Assembly (NCBI GenBank): GCA_949065595.1
Contig: CARSXK010000028.1
Coordinates: forward strand, 1-12,361
Direction: 5' to 3'
DNA length: 12,361 bases
Source: UBA5026 sp949065595
GTDB lineage: Bacteria; Bacillota_I; Bacilli_A; RF39; UBA660
Shown: positions 1-6,695 of the stretch, piece after piece
Layout: each line of letters starts with the position of its first letter
Position numbering within the stretch: the stretch's first letter is position 1
The notes under the pieces: model-generated
Told to the model about the DNA's origin: nothing
Seen by the model: only the letters and a program-made list of their open reading frames with translations
Database searches by the model: none
Program-made: the position numbers and the translations under genes

Positions 1-720
1 ACGACACCATGTGCAGGAACATACAAACTAGAGGTTTGGGGAGCACAGGGTGGAGACTATGAATCCGCCAGTGGCGGTTTTGGAGGATACTCCTATGGAA
101 ATAAGGCATTATCAAATGGACAAAAACTATACGTTGGTGTTGGTGGAAAAAATGTAGAATTTAATGGTGGATCTAGCTATATGTATGGTCAGATTGGAAG
201 ATTTGGAGCCGGGGGTGGAGGAGCAACACACATTGCGACGACCAACCGAGGCGTACTAGCAAATTACAATTCCTACCGAGGCGAAGTATTAATTGTTGCA
301 GGCGGTGGAGGCGGAGCTGGTAAAGTTGATAATTTATGGGATAAAAATATATACTATTTAAAAGGAGGTTCAGGAGGTGGAACTGTTGGAGAAAGAGGAT
401 TATACCCAGTTCCATTAGAGGGTACTGTTGGAAGTTTCCCTGGATATGAGGGAACGCAATCAGGTTCAGGATTTCAGAGTGAGTATAGTGGCTCTCCTAA
501 TACCAGAAAATCTGGTTTCGGGATTGGAGGAGTTCCAAGCTTGAATAGCATATATACCGGAGGCGGAAGTGGCTGGTATGGAGGTGGAGCTGGATACCAA
601 GGCGCTAGTGGAGCAGGCGGCTCTGGATACATCGGCGGAGTCACTGGAGGTTCTATGAGCAACGGACAGCGTTATGGAAATGGCCACGTTAGAATTACTT
701 TAGTAAGTCTTTCTAATTAA
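1..720 (+). CDS. Glycine-rich surface/secreted protein, C-terminal part (5' truncated by window edge)
   Basis: The reading frame is open from base 1, so the gene begins upstream; 239 codons are present before TAA at 718-720. The visible part opens with Y-K-L-E-V-W-G-A-Q-G-G, the usual start of the bacterial glycine-rich domain related to the ALK/LTK Gly-rich region (Pfam Gly_rich type). It continues with runs of Gly, Tyr and Ser such as GAGGGGATH, VAGGGGGAG and GGAGYQGASGAGGSGYIGG, and closes with GNGHVRITLVSLSN, typical of the end of such domains. These domains fold into polyglycine-II-like bundles in extracellular proteins. The function in this organism is unknown; an adhesin or cell-wall surface role is an inference. 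No membrane anchor is seen at the C-terminus, so any signal peptide or attachment module must lie in the missing N-terminal part. A terminator follows within 10 bp, so this is the last gene of its transcript. Confidence 0.75.
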   Translation, partial: TTPCAGTYKLEVWGAQGGDYESASGGFGGYSYGNKALSNGQKLYVGVGGKNVEFNGGSSYMYGQIGRFGAGGGGATHIATTNRGVLANYNSYRGEVLIVAGGGGGAGKVDNLWDKNIYYLKGGSGGGTVGERGLYPVPLEGTVGSFPGYEGTQSGSGFQSEYSGSPNTRKSGFGIGGVPSLNSIYTGGGSGWYGGGAGYQGASGAGGSGYIGGVTGGSMSNGQRYGNGHVRITLVSLSN

Positions 721-725
721 AAAAT

Positions 726-769
726 AAACTGCTGAAAAACATATGATAACATTTCAACAGTTTTTATTG
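726..769 (+). terminator. Rho-independent terminator after the glycine-rich gene
   Basis: An imperfect 12-bp stem, AAACTGCTGAAA (726-737) against TTTCAACAGTTT (752-763), has one C-A mismatch and a 14-nt loop. The descending arm runs into TTTTATT. It lies just downstream of the TAA at 718-720. Confidence 0.75.
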
Positions 770-862
770 TGAAAACTTATCATTGATAAAAATTTTACGA
801 AAAAGATGGTGTAATATTTTAAAATGGTGTAAAATAGGATTATAAGAATATAAGGTGGTCAT

Positions 863-2611
863 ATGTTAGGAAAAATTATTTATATCAGTGATAATATGGC
901 TCATGTACAGATGAGTTCGAATGTCCAACTTACAACCAATTTGATTAACTTTTATGTAGTTTTAGAAGATGAACAGCATAAGATTGTAGGAGAAATTCAG
1001 GATTTGAGTGAAAATATCATCAAAATTCACTTTTTGGGAGAATTATATTCCAATCGATTTATTCCAGGAGTACTTCAAAAACCTAGCTTTTCTGCGAATG
1101 TACGTATGATTACAAAAGAAGAAATGAATTTGTTGGTCGGAACAGAAGAGGAAGGCACATTGTACATTGGATTATCCCCACTTTATCGGTATCCCATTTA
1201 TGTAGATATAAATGATTTATTTAGCAATCATATGGCAATTTTTGGAAATACAGGAAGTGGTAAATCTTATGGGGTTGCTAGACTATTACAAAATGTATTT
1301 TCTAAATCTAGAATTCAACCAGTTCACTCTAATTTCTTTCTCTTTGATAGCTATGGTGAATATCATAATGCCTTCCAAAATATAAACAAAATTAATCCAA
1401 ATTATAATTTTAAATATTATACAACCAATATGCATGATAAAGAAGGAAGTATTTTACACATTCCTTTATGGCTACTAGGAATAGATGATATGGCTTTGTT
1501 ACTTTCTGCAGAAACCCATTCTCAACTCACTATAATTGAAAAAATGTTGAGGTTGGTTGCTATTTTTGCGGAATCCAATGAACAAGCAATTCGATATAAA
1601 AATCACATGATTGCCAAAGCCATTATGTCCATTTTATATACCAGTCAATCTTCTCCCGCCAAACGTGATGATATTTTCTCTTTATTGGCAACTTGTTCTA
1701 CGCCATCTTTTCATTTAGAAGCACCAGTACAAGGTGTTGGCTATACCCGTAAATTCAGAGAATGTTTTATAATTGATAAAGAAGGCCAATTTGTAGAAAG
1801 CATTTTGGTGACAAAATATATTGCAAGTTTTATTGATGGATCTTTGGATAAATATGAAGCAACTAGTAAACAATTTTATACATTAGATGATATGGAAAAA
1901 GCCCTTAATTTTACATTGATTTCAGAAGGTCTTTTGCGAAACGATAAATTGTATCATGAAGCCATCACATTAAAGGTGAGATTACATAATTTGACCATTG
2001 GAGAAAATGCAAAGTATTTTTCTTATCCAGCCTATTGTACAGTAGATCAATTTATTTCTAGTTTAGTGGCTGGACCAAATGGAACAAAAGCACAAATTGT
2101 CAACTTTAATTTAGAAGATATTGATGATTCCATTGCGAAAGTAATTACAAAAATTATGACCAAAATGTTGTTTGAATTTGTGAAGCGCTTAAAGGATAGA
2201 GCATCGATACCGTTTCATATATTTCTAGAAGAAGCTCATCGATATGTTCAACAGGATTCAGATCAATATTTACTTGGGTACAATATTTTTGAACGTGTTG
2301 CCAAAGAGGGAAGAAAATATGGTCTTATTTTAAATCTGATTTCCCAACGACCTGTTGAAATTTCTGATACTGTAATTTCTCAATGTACGAATTTTGTTAT
2401 ATATAAAATGAATCATCCAAAGGATTTAGAGTACATTAAAAAAATGTTGCCTCAAATTAGTGCAGAAATTATTGATAAACAGAAAAGCTTACAACCAGGA
2501 ACTTGTGTTGCTTTTGGGAAAGCTTTTCGTGTTCCAATGATTATTAAAATGGATTTACCAATCCCAGAGCCTTGTAGTAGTAACTGTGATGTAGTAATGA
2601 GATGGAAATGA
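863..2611 (+). CDS. HerA-type ATPase (HAS-barrel plus DUF87 domain)
   Basis: A 582-residue protein of the HerA/FtsK branch of hexameric P-loop ATPases, which pump or translocate DNA. Residues 1 to about 100 look like a HAS-barrel (L-G-K-I-I-Y-I-S, then V-G-E-I near 42 and I-H-F-L-G-E near 55). The Walker A motif is GNTGSGKS at 128-135, the Walker B motif is IFLEEAH at 453-459, and L-I-S-Q-R-P at 492-497 is the conserved strand after Walker B in HerA proteins. The ATG at 863 has AAGGTGG at 852-858, four bases upstream. HerA usually pairs with the NurA nuclease in end resection, or with other effectors in phage defence; neither neighbour here is a nuclease, and the next gene is ffh after 62 bp. 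A stand-alone DNA or conjugation-like ATPase role is possible. The family call is firm; the cellular role is not known from the sequence. Confidence 0.85.
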   Translation: MLGKIIYISDNMAHVQMSSNVQLTTNLINFYVVLEDEQHKIVGEIQDLSENIIKIHFLGELYSNRFIPGVLQKPSFSANVRMITKEEMNLLVGTEEEGTLYIGLSPLYRYPIYVDINDLFSNHMAIFGNTGSGKSYGVARLLQNVFSKSRIQPVHSNFFLFDSYGEYHNAFQNINKINPNYNFKYYTTNMHDKEGSILHIPLWLLGIDDMALLLSAETHSQLTIIEKMLRLVAIFAESNEQAIRYKNHMIAKAIMSILYTSQSSPAKRDDIFSLLATCSTPSFHLEAPVQGVGYTRKFRECFIIDKEGQFVESILVTKYIASFIDGSLDKYEATSKQFYTLDDMEKALNFTLISEGLLRNDKLYHEAITLKVRLHNLTIGENAKYFSYPAYCTVDQFISSLVAGPNGTKAQIVNFNLEDIDDSIAKVITKIMTKMLFEFVKRLKDRASIPFHIFLEEAHRYVQQDSDQYLLGYNIFERVAKEGRKYGLILNLISQRPVEISDTVISQCTNFVIYKMNHPKDLEYIKKMLPQISAEIIDKQKSLQPGTCVAFGKAFRVPMIIKMDLPIPEPCSSNCDVVMRWK

Positions 2612-2652
2612 AAAAATAGTGAAAATAATTCGCTTTTTTTTTATTTTTCATA

Positions 2653-2658
2653 TATAAT
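2653..2658 (+). promoter_or_regulatory. Candidate -10 element for ffh
   Basis: TATAAT lies 15 bases before the ffh ATG; no good -35 element is seen 16-18 bp upstream and there is no TGn extension. Initiation here would give a leader of only about 10 nt, barely holding the weak GGTGAT (2665-2670) in front of the ATG. ffh may instead be read through from the herA-like gene, because no convincing terminator separates them. Confidence 0.35.
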
Positions 2659-2673
2659 GTTACTGGTGATAAT

Positions 2674-3981
2674 ATGTTTGAAAATTTAGGAGAACGTTTA
2701 CAAAATGTAATGAGTAAAATAAAAGGATATGGAAAAATTACGGAAAGTAACATTGGTGAAATGACAAGGGAAATTCGTCTGGCACTATTAGAAGCAGATG
2801 TTAATTATAAGGTAGTAAAAGAATTCATTAATAACGTAAAAGAAAAAGCTTTGGGAGAAGAGGTTGCTGCCTCTTTAAAACCAGGTGAGGTTTTTGTCAA
2901 GATTGTAAAGGATGAATTGGTTGAATTATTGGGTGGCGAAAAACAGGAACTTTCTCTAACAGGAACTCCAGCTATTTTAATGTTGGTGGGATTGCAAGGA
3001 AGTGGGAAAACTACAACTATCGCAAAACTTGCAAATCATTTGAGAAAAAAGCATAAGAAAAAACCATTATTGGTAGCTTGTGATGTGTATAGACCTGCAG
3101 CCATTGAACAATTGAAACAATTGGGAAAAGAACTTGGAATTCCAGTGTATGAAGAGGGGAAAGGTAATCCTGTTACAATTGCTCAAAATGCAATTACATA
3201 TGCGAAAGAAAATGGACATGACTATGTATTGATTGATACAGCAGGACGGTTACACATTGATGAGGAACTTATGTTAGAACTTAAAAATATCTGTGATGCC
3301 ACTCATCCGAATGAAGTACTACTTGTTATTGATAGTATGACAGGTCAAGATGCCATTAATGTCATTGAGGGATTTCATCAAGAATTAAGTTTAACAGGAG
3401 CGATTTTAACCAAATTAGATGGAGATACACGTGGCGGAGCAGCTTTATCCATTCGCCATTTGACACATGTTCCAATTAAATTTATTGGTGTTAGTGAGAA
3501 GATGGATGGATTAGAGGAATTTTATCCAGACCGCATGGCAACTCGTATTTTAGGTATGGGCGATTTAATGTCAATCGTTGAAAAAGCAGAACAGGTAATT
3601 GATGAAGAAGCAGCCATCAAAGCTGCCAAAAAAATGCAAAAAGGTAATTTTGATTTGGAAGATTTTTTAGAGCAATTAAATCAAATTAAAAAATTGGGAC
3701 CACTGGAAAATTTATTAAAAATGATTCCTGGTGCCTCTAAATTGGGACTCAATAAAATTCAAATTCATCCCAAAGATATGGCACATTTGGAAGCTATTAT
3801 TCAGTCTATGACCAAAGAAGAACGGAAAGATCCTTCTATCATAAAGGCTTCTAGAAAGATAAGAATCGCAACTGGTTCTGGAAGAACAGTAGAAGAAGTC
3901 AATCGATTATTGAAACAATTTGAACAAATGAAAGTAATGATGAAACAATTCAAAAATGGAAAAATGAAAATGCCTTTTTAA
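2674..3981 (+). CDS. ffh: Signal recognition particle GTPase Ffh
   Basis: The 435-residue protein component of the signal recognition particle binds 4.5S/scRNA and the signal peptides of nascent membrane and secreted proteins, and docks with FtsY. The domain order is standard: an N four-helix bundle (1 to about 95), the G domain, and the M domain (about 300-435). G1 is GLQGSGKTT (106-114), followed by DVYRPAA (137-143), G3 DTAGR (188-192), G4 TKLDGDTRGG (246-255) and GVSEKMD (272-278). The RNA-binding segment S-R-K-I-R-I-A-T-G-S-G is at 393-403, and the Met/Lys-rich tail ends K-M-K-M-P-F. Length matches the family. The ylxM gene often found just upstream in Bacillota is absent here; a HerA-like ATPase takes that place. 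The ATG at 2674 is supported by the usual M-F-E-N-L-G-E-R-L start, although the ribosome binding site is weak. Confidence 0.97.
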   Translation: MFENLGERLQNVMSKIKGYGKITESNIGEMTREIRLALLEADVNYKVVKEFINNVKEKALGEEVAASLKPGEVFVKIVKDELVELLGGEKQELSLTGTPAILMLVGLQGSGKTTTIAKLANHLRKKHKKKPLLVACDVYRPAAIEQLKQLGKELGIPVYEEGKGNPVTIAQNAITYAKENGHDYVLIDTAGRLHIDEELMLELKNICDATHPNEVLLVIDSMTGQDAINVIEGFHQELSLTGAILTKLDGDTRGGAALSIRHLTHVPIKFIGVSEKMDGLEEFYPDRMATRILGMGDLMSIVEKAEQVIDEEAAIKAAKKMQKGNFDLEDFLEQLNQIKKLGPLENLLKMIPGASKLGLNKIQIHPKDMAHLEAIIQSMTKEERKDPSIIKASRKIRIATGSGRTVEEVNRLLKQFEQMKVMMKQFKNGKMKMPF

Positions 3982-4010
3982 AGAGAAATCGAAATAAGAT
4001 TTCTTTTCTT
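3982..4010 (+). terminator. Rho-independent terminator of ffh
   Basis: AGAGAAATC (3982-3990) pairs with GATTTCTTT (3998-4006) through nine pairs, one of them G-U, around a 7-nt loop. The T-rich tail TTTTCTT follows. It starts directly at the ffh stop codon. Confidence 0.8.
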
Positions 4011-4053
4011 ATGGAAAATGAGGCAAATACCATATGCAAGAATGAGATAGCTT

Positions 4054-4062
4054 CATAAGATA
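4054..4062 (+). promoter_or_regulatory. Candidate sporulation-type -10 element (CATAAGATA)
   Basis: CATAAGATA fits the CATAnnnTA -10 consensus of the mother-cell sigma factors (SigE/SigK class). It lies 23 bases before the ATG of the CotD-like gene, leaving room for the AAGGGGG ribosome binding site. An ATA is at 4032-4034 and an AC at 4029-4030, but the spacing (19 and 23 bp) is longer than usual, so no -35 is called. In DNA this AT-rich the match has roughly a few per cent probability by chance over the upstream region. Confidence 0.35.
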
Positions 4063-4085
4063 AATTAGATAAGGGGGAATTAATT

Positions 4086-4388
4086 ATGTTATCAAACAGA
4101 GGATGCTGCTCATGTAGACAAAATGGTTTTGGAATGCAACCAATGCCTTATGGAAACCAAATGGGCGCTATGCAACCAATGATGGAAGGGCAAGTAGTTG
4201 AACCAACAATTACTCAATGCCAAGAAAGAGAATTCTATCATGAAGTACCACATGTATGTCCAATTCATACACATACCATCAATCGTCACATCTATAAACA
4301 TACTTATACACCACAATATTCTTGTTCTGAAGAAAATCAAGTATGCAATATAGATTGTGGAAAATGCTCTGGTTTCCTAGCAAGATAA
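4086..4388 (+). CDS. Small Cys/His/Met-rich protein, CotD-like spore coat family
   Basis: A 100-residue protein with nine Cys (C7, C8, C10, C45, C58, C80, C87, C91, C94) and a Met/Gln/Gly-rich stretch at 17-33. A His-rich core at 52-72 contains V-P-H-V-C-P-I-H-T-H-T-I-N-R-H-I-Y-K-H. This core matches my memory of the Bacillus inner spore coat protein CotD, whose pattern is V-P-H-I-H-P-x-H-T-x-x-V-N-H followed by a Tyr/His segment. No signal peptide or membrane segment is seen. The ATG at 4086 has AAGGGGG at 4071-4077, eight bases upstream, one of the strongest ribosome binding sites in the window. It is monocistronic, between two terminators. A metal-binding or disulfide-cross-linked coat protein is the best guess; a small metal-storage protein is the alternative. 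No other sporulation gene is in the window. Confidence 0.6.
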   Translation: MLSNRGCCSCRQNGFGMQPMPYGNQMGAMQPMMEGQVVEPTITQCQEREFYHEVPHVCPIHTHTINRHIYKHTYTPQYSCSEENQVCNIDCGKCSGFLAR

Positions 4389-4412
4389 GCAGCTTTATGC
4401 TGTTTTTTCTTT
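4387..4412 (+). terminator. Rho-independent terminator of the CotD-like gene
   Basis: AAGCAGC (4387-4393) pairs with GCTGTTT (4399-4405) through seven pairs, one G-U, around the loop TTTAT. Six T residues run through 4403-4408. The stem overlaps the stop codon. Confidence 0.8.
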
Positions 4413-4422
4413 TTAATAATGA

Positions 4423-4451
4423 TTGTCAAAATGAATAAAATATTGTAAAAT
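4423..4451 (+). promoter_or_regulatory. SigA-type promoter of the yebC-like gene
   Basis: The -35 TTGTCA (4423-4428) and -10 TAAAAT (4446-4451) are separated by exactly 17 bp, which puts the start of transcription near 4458, about 16 nt before the ATG. Confidence 0.65.
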
Positions 4452-4473
4452 AAGTGTCAGAAAGAGTGATTAG

Positions 4474-5211
4474 ATGAAATTAGAAATACAATTATTTGGA
4501 AGAGCTTATGAAGTAAGAAAAGCTAGCATTCAAAAAACAGGTGCTGCAAAAGCAAAACTATACTCTATGTATGCTAGGGAAATTTATGATGTTGCCAAAA
4601 AAGGTGGAACAGATCCAACTTCTAATGCGCCCCTGAAACGTTTGATGGAAAAGGCGAAAAAAGAACAAGTTCCCGCTGATATTATTAAAAGAGCTATCGA
4701 TAAAGTGAATAGTGGTGTGGATGAAACCTATGATAAAGTAAGATATGAAATTTTTGGACCATCTGGCTCTACATTATTAGTGGATTGTTTAACAGATAAC
4801 GTGAATCGTTCAATCAGCAGTGTCAGAGCAGCTTTAAATAAATGTAAATGTAAATTGGGAGTAACAGGAAGTGTATCTTTTCAGTATGATCACTTATGCA
4901 TTGTTAGTTTTAGTGGATTAACAGAAGAGGAAACTTTAGAAGCATTGATTGAATCTGGGATTGATGTTGAGGATATCGAAACAGAAGACGATCAGATGAT
5001 TGTATATGGAAACCCACAAAATTTATATGCGATTAAAGAAACCATTCAAGCTAAAGTCCCAGATGTGGATTTTGATATGGATGAAATTACAATGTTACCA
5101 AAGGATAAAATTACTTTGAATGGAGAAGATTTGGAAATTTTTAATCGGTTACTTACCATGTTAGAAGATATTGAGGATGTGCAAACAGTGTACCACAATG
5201 TGAATTTGTAA
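4474..5211 (+). CDS. YebC/PmpR family translation factor, YebC2 (YeeI/YeeN) type
   Basis: A 245-residue protein of the YebC family. The N-terminal signature G-R-A-Y-E-V-R-K-A-S (9-18), then L-Y-S-M-Y-A-R-E-I-Y, and D-C-L-T-D-N-V-N-R-S near 105-115 place it in the YeeI/YeeN (YebC2) branch rather than the classical W-A-N-I-K-H branch. YebC proteins were long annotated as transcription regulators; recent work on the YebC2 branch links them to relief of ribosome stalling at proline-rich sequences. Three alpha/beta domains are expected; the acidic C-terminal part ends E-D-V-Q-T-V-Y-H-N-V-N-L. Most relatives begin directly at M-G-R; this one has eight residues (MKLEIQLF) before G-R, and no start codon exists nearer. 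The ribosome binding site is weak (AAAGAG). It has its own promoter and no clear terminator. Confidence 0.88.
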   Translation: MKLEIQLFGRAYEVRKASIQKTGAAKAKLYSMYAREIYDVAKKGGTDPTSNAPLKRLMEKAKKEQVPADIIKRAIDKVNSGVDETYDKVRYEIFGPSGSTLLVDCLTDNVNRSISSVRAALNKCKCKLGVTGSVSFQYDHLCIVSFSGLTEEETLEALIESGIDVEDIETEDDQMIVYGNPQNLYAIKETIQAKVPDVDFDMDEITMLPKDKITLNGEDLEIFNRLLTMLEDIEDVQTVYHNVNL

Positions 5212-5264
5212 AACATAGATTTTAAAATAAATATGATGGGAAGATAGAATAAAAAATGCTAGAA

Positions 5265-5293
5265 TTTACATTTTAGATAATGTATGTTATATT
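5265..5293 (+). promoter_or_regulatory. SigA-type promoter of the membrane-anchored lysozyme-like gene
   Basis: The -35 TTTACA (5265-5270) is 17 bp from the -10 TATATT (5288-5293), which also has an extended TGn (5285-5287). Transcription should start near 5300, giving a leader of about 20 nt with GAGGT (5310-5314) six bases from the ATG. A small stem CTAGAAT/ATTTTAG (5260-5277) overlaps the -35. Confidence 0.7.
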
Positions 5294-5320
5294 ATAAACT
5301 AGTAGAATTGAGGTATCTAA

Positions 5321-6298
5321 ATGGTGAAGATGAAATTATATCGTAATGATAAAACAATTACTTCGCAATCTATTCCTTTATCTCGGCAATTGTTGGAACG
5401 TTTGAAAAAGGAAAGTAGAAGAAATCAAATATTAGTTGGAATTGGTACATTAAGTTTTACAGTAGCTTTTGTTGCTTCCATTGGATTTTGTGCAGTTTCT
5501 GCAAATAATGATTTTTCAGATTCTATGGGAGTTTCAAAATTGGAACCAATTCCTGTGGTTGATCAAGTGGATGAAATTATCCCTTTTAGTGCAGAAATAG
5601 AAGAGGAAACTATTTCTGAATTAGAACCTTATTTTGAGTATTATTGCTCTGTTTATGAAATTAAGAAAGATATTGTTTATGAAAAAGCACAAGAATTAAC
5701 CGATTCTTTCACCAATACAGAATGGGTACTTCATAACAATATTCAAGGAACAAAGGTAATAAAAGAAAACAGGGTTTTTGATTCAAAAGAATTGGGTATT
5801 TTAGCATTTGTGAGACATATGAAACAAGTACCAACCGATTTTGGATTTACCAAAGAACAACTTGCAACCAATCAAACATACTGCATGGATACTACATATG
5901 AAGAATTTACAGAAGCGCATTGCTCCTTATTTCCTAACTTAAATCCTATGTTATGTCAAGCCATTCAGTATCATGAGTCAGCCCATTATACTTCGCCTGT
6001 CTTTTTCGAATATCATAATGCAGCTGGCTTGAAAGATAGTGAAACGGGAGATTATTGGCGTTTTCGAAATCCTGCAGAGAGTATTTTGGAGTTATTTTTT
6101 CAACTAGAGTACAATTATTATGTCAATAGTAATCTTCCAAATCTTTCAATTGAAGAACAAATTATTGAAATTGGTCCAAAATATTGTCCATTAGATGATG
6201 AAAAGGACACATTACGTCTTAATCCATATTGGATTGATGGTGTTACCGATATATATCATTCCTTGTTAGAACAAAAAAATGCATCTAATGTGAAATAA
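5321..6298 (+). CDS. Membrane-anchored protein with lysozyme/glucosaminidase-like C-terminal domain
   Basis: A 325-residue protein with a basic N-terminus (residues 1-35), one membrane segment at about 37-61 (ILVGIGTLSFTVAFVASIGF and following) and an extracellular remainder, a type II topology. Residues 95-205 are acidic and of no family I recognise. From about 208 there is a lysozyme-like pattern: A-I-Q-Y-H-E-S-A-H-Y-T-S-P with a candidate catalytic Glu at 219, then Y-H-N-A-A-G-L (231-237), W-R-F-R-N-P-A-E-S-I (246-255), and a closing Y-W-I-D-G-V-T-D-I-Y-H-S-L-L. This order (E with nearby S-P, N-x-x-G-[IL], F-x-x-x-x-E-S-I) resembles endo-beta-N-acetylglucosaminidase and transglycosylase-like folds that cut peptidoglycan. 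A cell-wall hydrolase role is inferred from the motif order only. The ATG at 5321 is preferred over the ATG at 5330 because of GAGGT spacing. Confidence 0.6.
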   Translation: MVKMKLYRNDKTITSQSIPLSRQLLERLKKESRRNQILVGIGTLSFTVAFVASIGFCAVSANNDFSDSMGVSKLEPIPVVDQVDEIIPFSAEIEEETISELEPYFEYYCSVYEIKKDIVYEKAQELTDSFTNTEWVLHNNIQGTKVIKENRVFDSKELGILAFVRHMKQVPTDFGFTKEQLATNQTYCMDTTYEEFTEAHCSLFPNLNPMLCQAIQYHESAHYTSPVFFEYHNAAGLKDSETGDYWRFRNPAESILELFFQLEYNYYVNSNLPNLSIEEQIIEIGPKYCPLDDEKDTLRLNPYWIDGVTDIYHSLLEQKNASNVK

Positions 6299-6321
6299 AA
6301 AGAATCTGACGATTCTTTTTT
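6297..6321. terminator. Bidirectional terminator between convergent genes
   Basis: AAAAAGAATC (6297-6306) and GATTCTTTTT (6311-6320) form a perfect 10-bp stem with the loop TGAC. A T-run follows on the + strand and the A-run of the other arm gives T's on the - strand. It lies between the stop of the lysozyme-like gene (6296-6298) and the stop of the - strand XRE gene (6326). Confidence 0.9.
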
Positions 6322-6325
6322 GGTC

Positions 6326-6565
6326 TTATTCTTCTATTTCAAATAATTGATGAATACTAACATTTAATGCTTTTGCTAATTTTTGCATTACTAAAAGGGA
6401 TATATTTTTATACTCTTTTTTTGTTTCAATTTGCTTGATATAGGAAATACTAATATCTGCCTTTTCTGCTAGTTTTTCCTGTGTATAGTGTAATTTCTTT
6501 CTATAAAACCTAATATTATTTGCAAAAATATTATATTCTTGCATTAATTCCTTGTTTCCAATCAT
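6326..6565 (-). CDS. XRE-family helix-turn-helix regulator
   Basis: A 79-residue protein that is almost only a Cro/CI-type HTH domain. I-R-F-Y-R-K-K (18-24) leads into T-Q-E-K-L-A-E-K-A-D-I-S (28-39), the recognition helix S-Y-I-K-Q-I-E (41-47), and closing helices with L-A-K-A-L-N-V-S-I-H-Q-L-F. There is no second domain, so no ligand or protease module is visible. The start at 6565 has GGTGAGG only two bases away; a second ATG at 6544 (Met8) has AAGGA four bases away and may be the true start, giving 72 residues. It is divergent to the XRE gene at 6696 and convergent with the lysozyme-like gene. The DNA target is unknown; the inverted repeat at 6636-6654 is the obvious candidate. Confidence 0.85.
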   Translation of the reverse strand: MIGNKELMQEYNIFANNIRFYRKKLHYTQEKLAEKADISISYIKQIETKKEYKNISLLVMQKLAKALNVSIHQLFEIEE

Positions 6566-6635
6566 AGCCTCACCGAATTTCCAAAATTTACCACATTTAT
6601 CTTGTCTTATTTTCTCATAGATTCTTTGAAAAAAC

Positions 6636-6654
6636 AGTACACTATTAATGTACT
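6636..6654. promoter_or_regulatory. Inverted repeat AGTACA-N7-TGTACT, candidate XRE operator
   Basis: Perfect six-base arms (6636-6641 and 6649-6654) flank CTATTAA. The 19-bp site overlaps the -35 position of the rightward promoter whose -10 is at 6661-6666, and lies about 70 bp in front of the leftward XRE start. Dimeric XRE repressors typically bind sites of this size and symmetry. No second copy was seen in the 130-bp intergenic region. Confidence 0.6.
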
Positions 6655-6657
6655 ATA

Positions 6658-6666
6658 TGTTATAAT
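6658..6666 (+). promoter_or_regulatory. Extended -10 promoter of the rightward XRE gene
   Basis: TGTTATAAT is a perfect TGn-TATAAT extended -10 (6658-6666). No good -35 is present; the matching position is occupied by the inverted repeat, which suits a promoter governed by that operator. Transcription should start near 6673, then AGGAGG (6684-6689) and the ATG at 6696. Confidence 0.7.
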
Positions 6667-6695
6667 AAGTGTCGTAAAGAAGTAGGAGGAGCAGT

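Noticed and set aside
173..687. Open frames on the - strand opposite the glycine-rich gene
   Set aside because: They are shadows of GGN-rich codons (Pro/Leu/Ser-rich products), have no ribosome binding sites and resemble no family.
804..840. Direct repeat ATGGTGTAA upstream of the HerA-like gene as an operator
   Set aside because: Only two short copies in AT-rich DNA and no promoter of good quality to associate it with.
2609..2611. TGA read as Trp (mollicute code 4), extending the HerA-like and XRE proteins
   Set aside because: All intact genes use TGG for Trp and none has an internal TGA. The only internal TGA is in the dead transposase, which also has TAA, TAG and a frameshift.
2612..2658. 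A/T hairpin (ATGAAAAA with TTTTTCAT) as terminator of the HerA-like gene
   Set aside because: The stem has almost no G-C pairs and contains the T-run within the loop and arm, so stability would be low.
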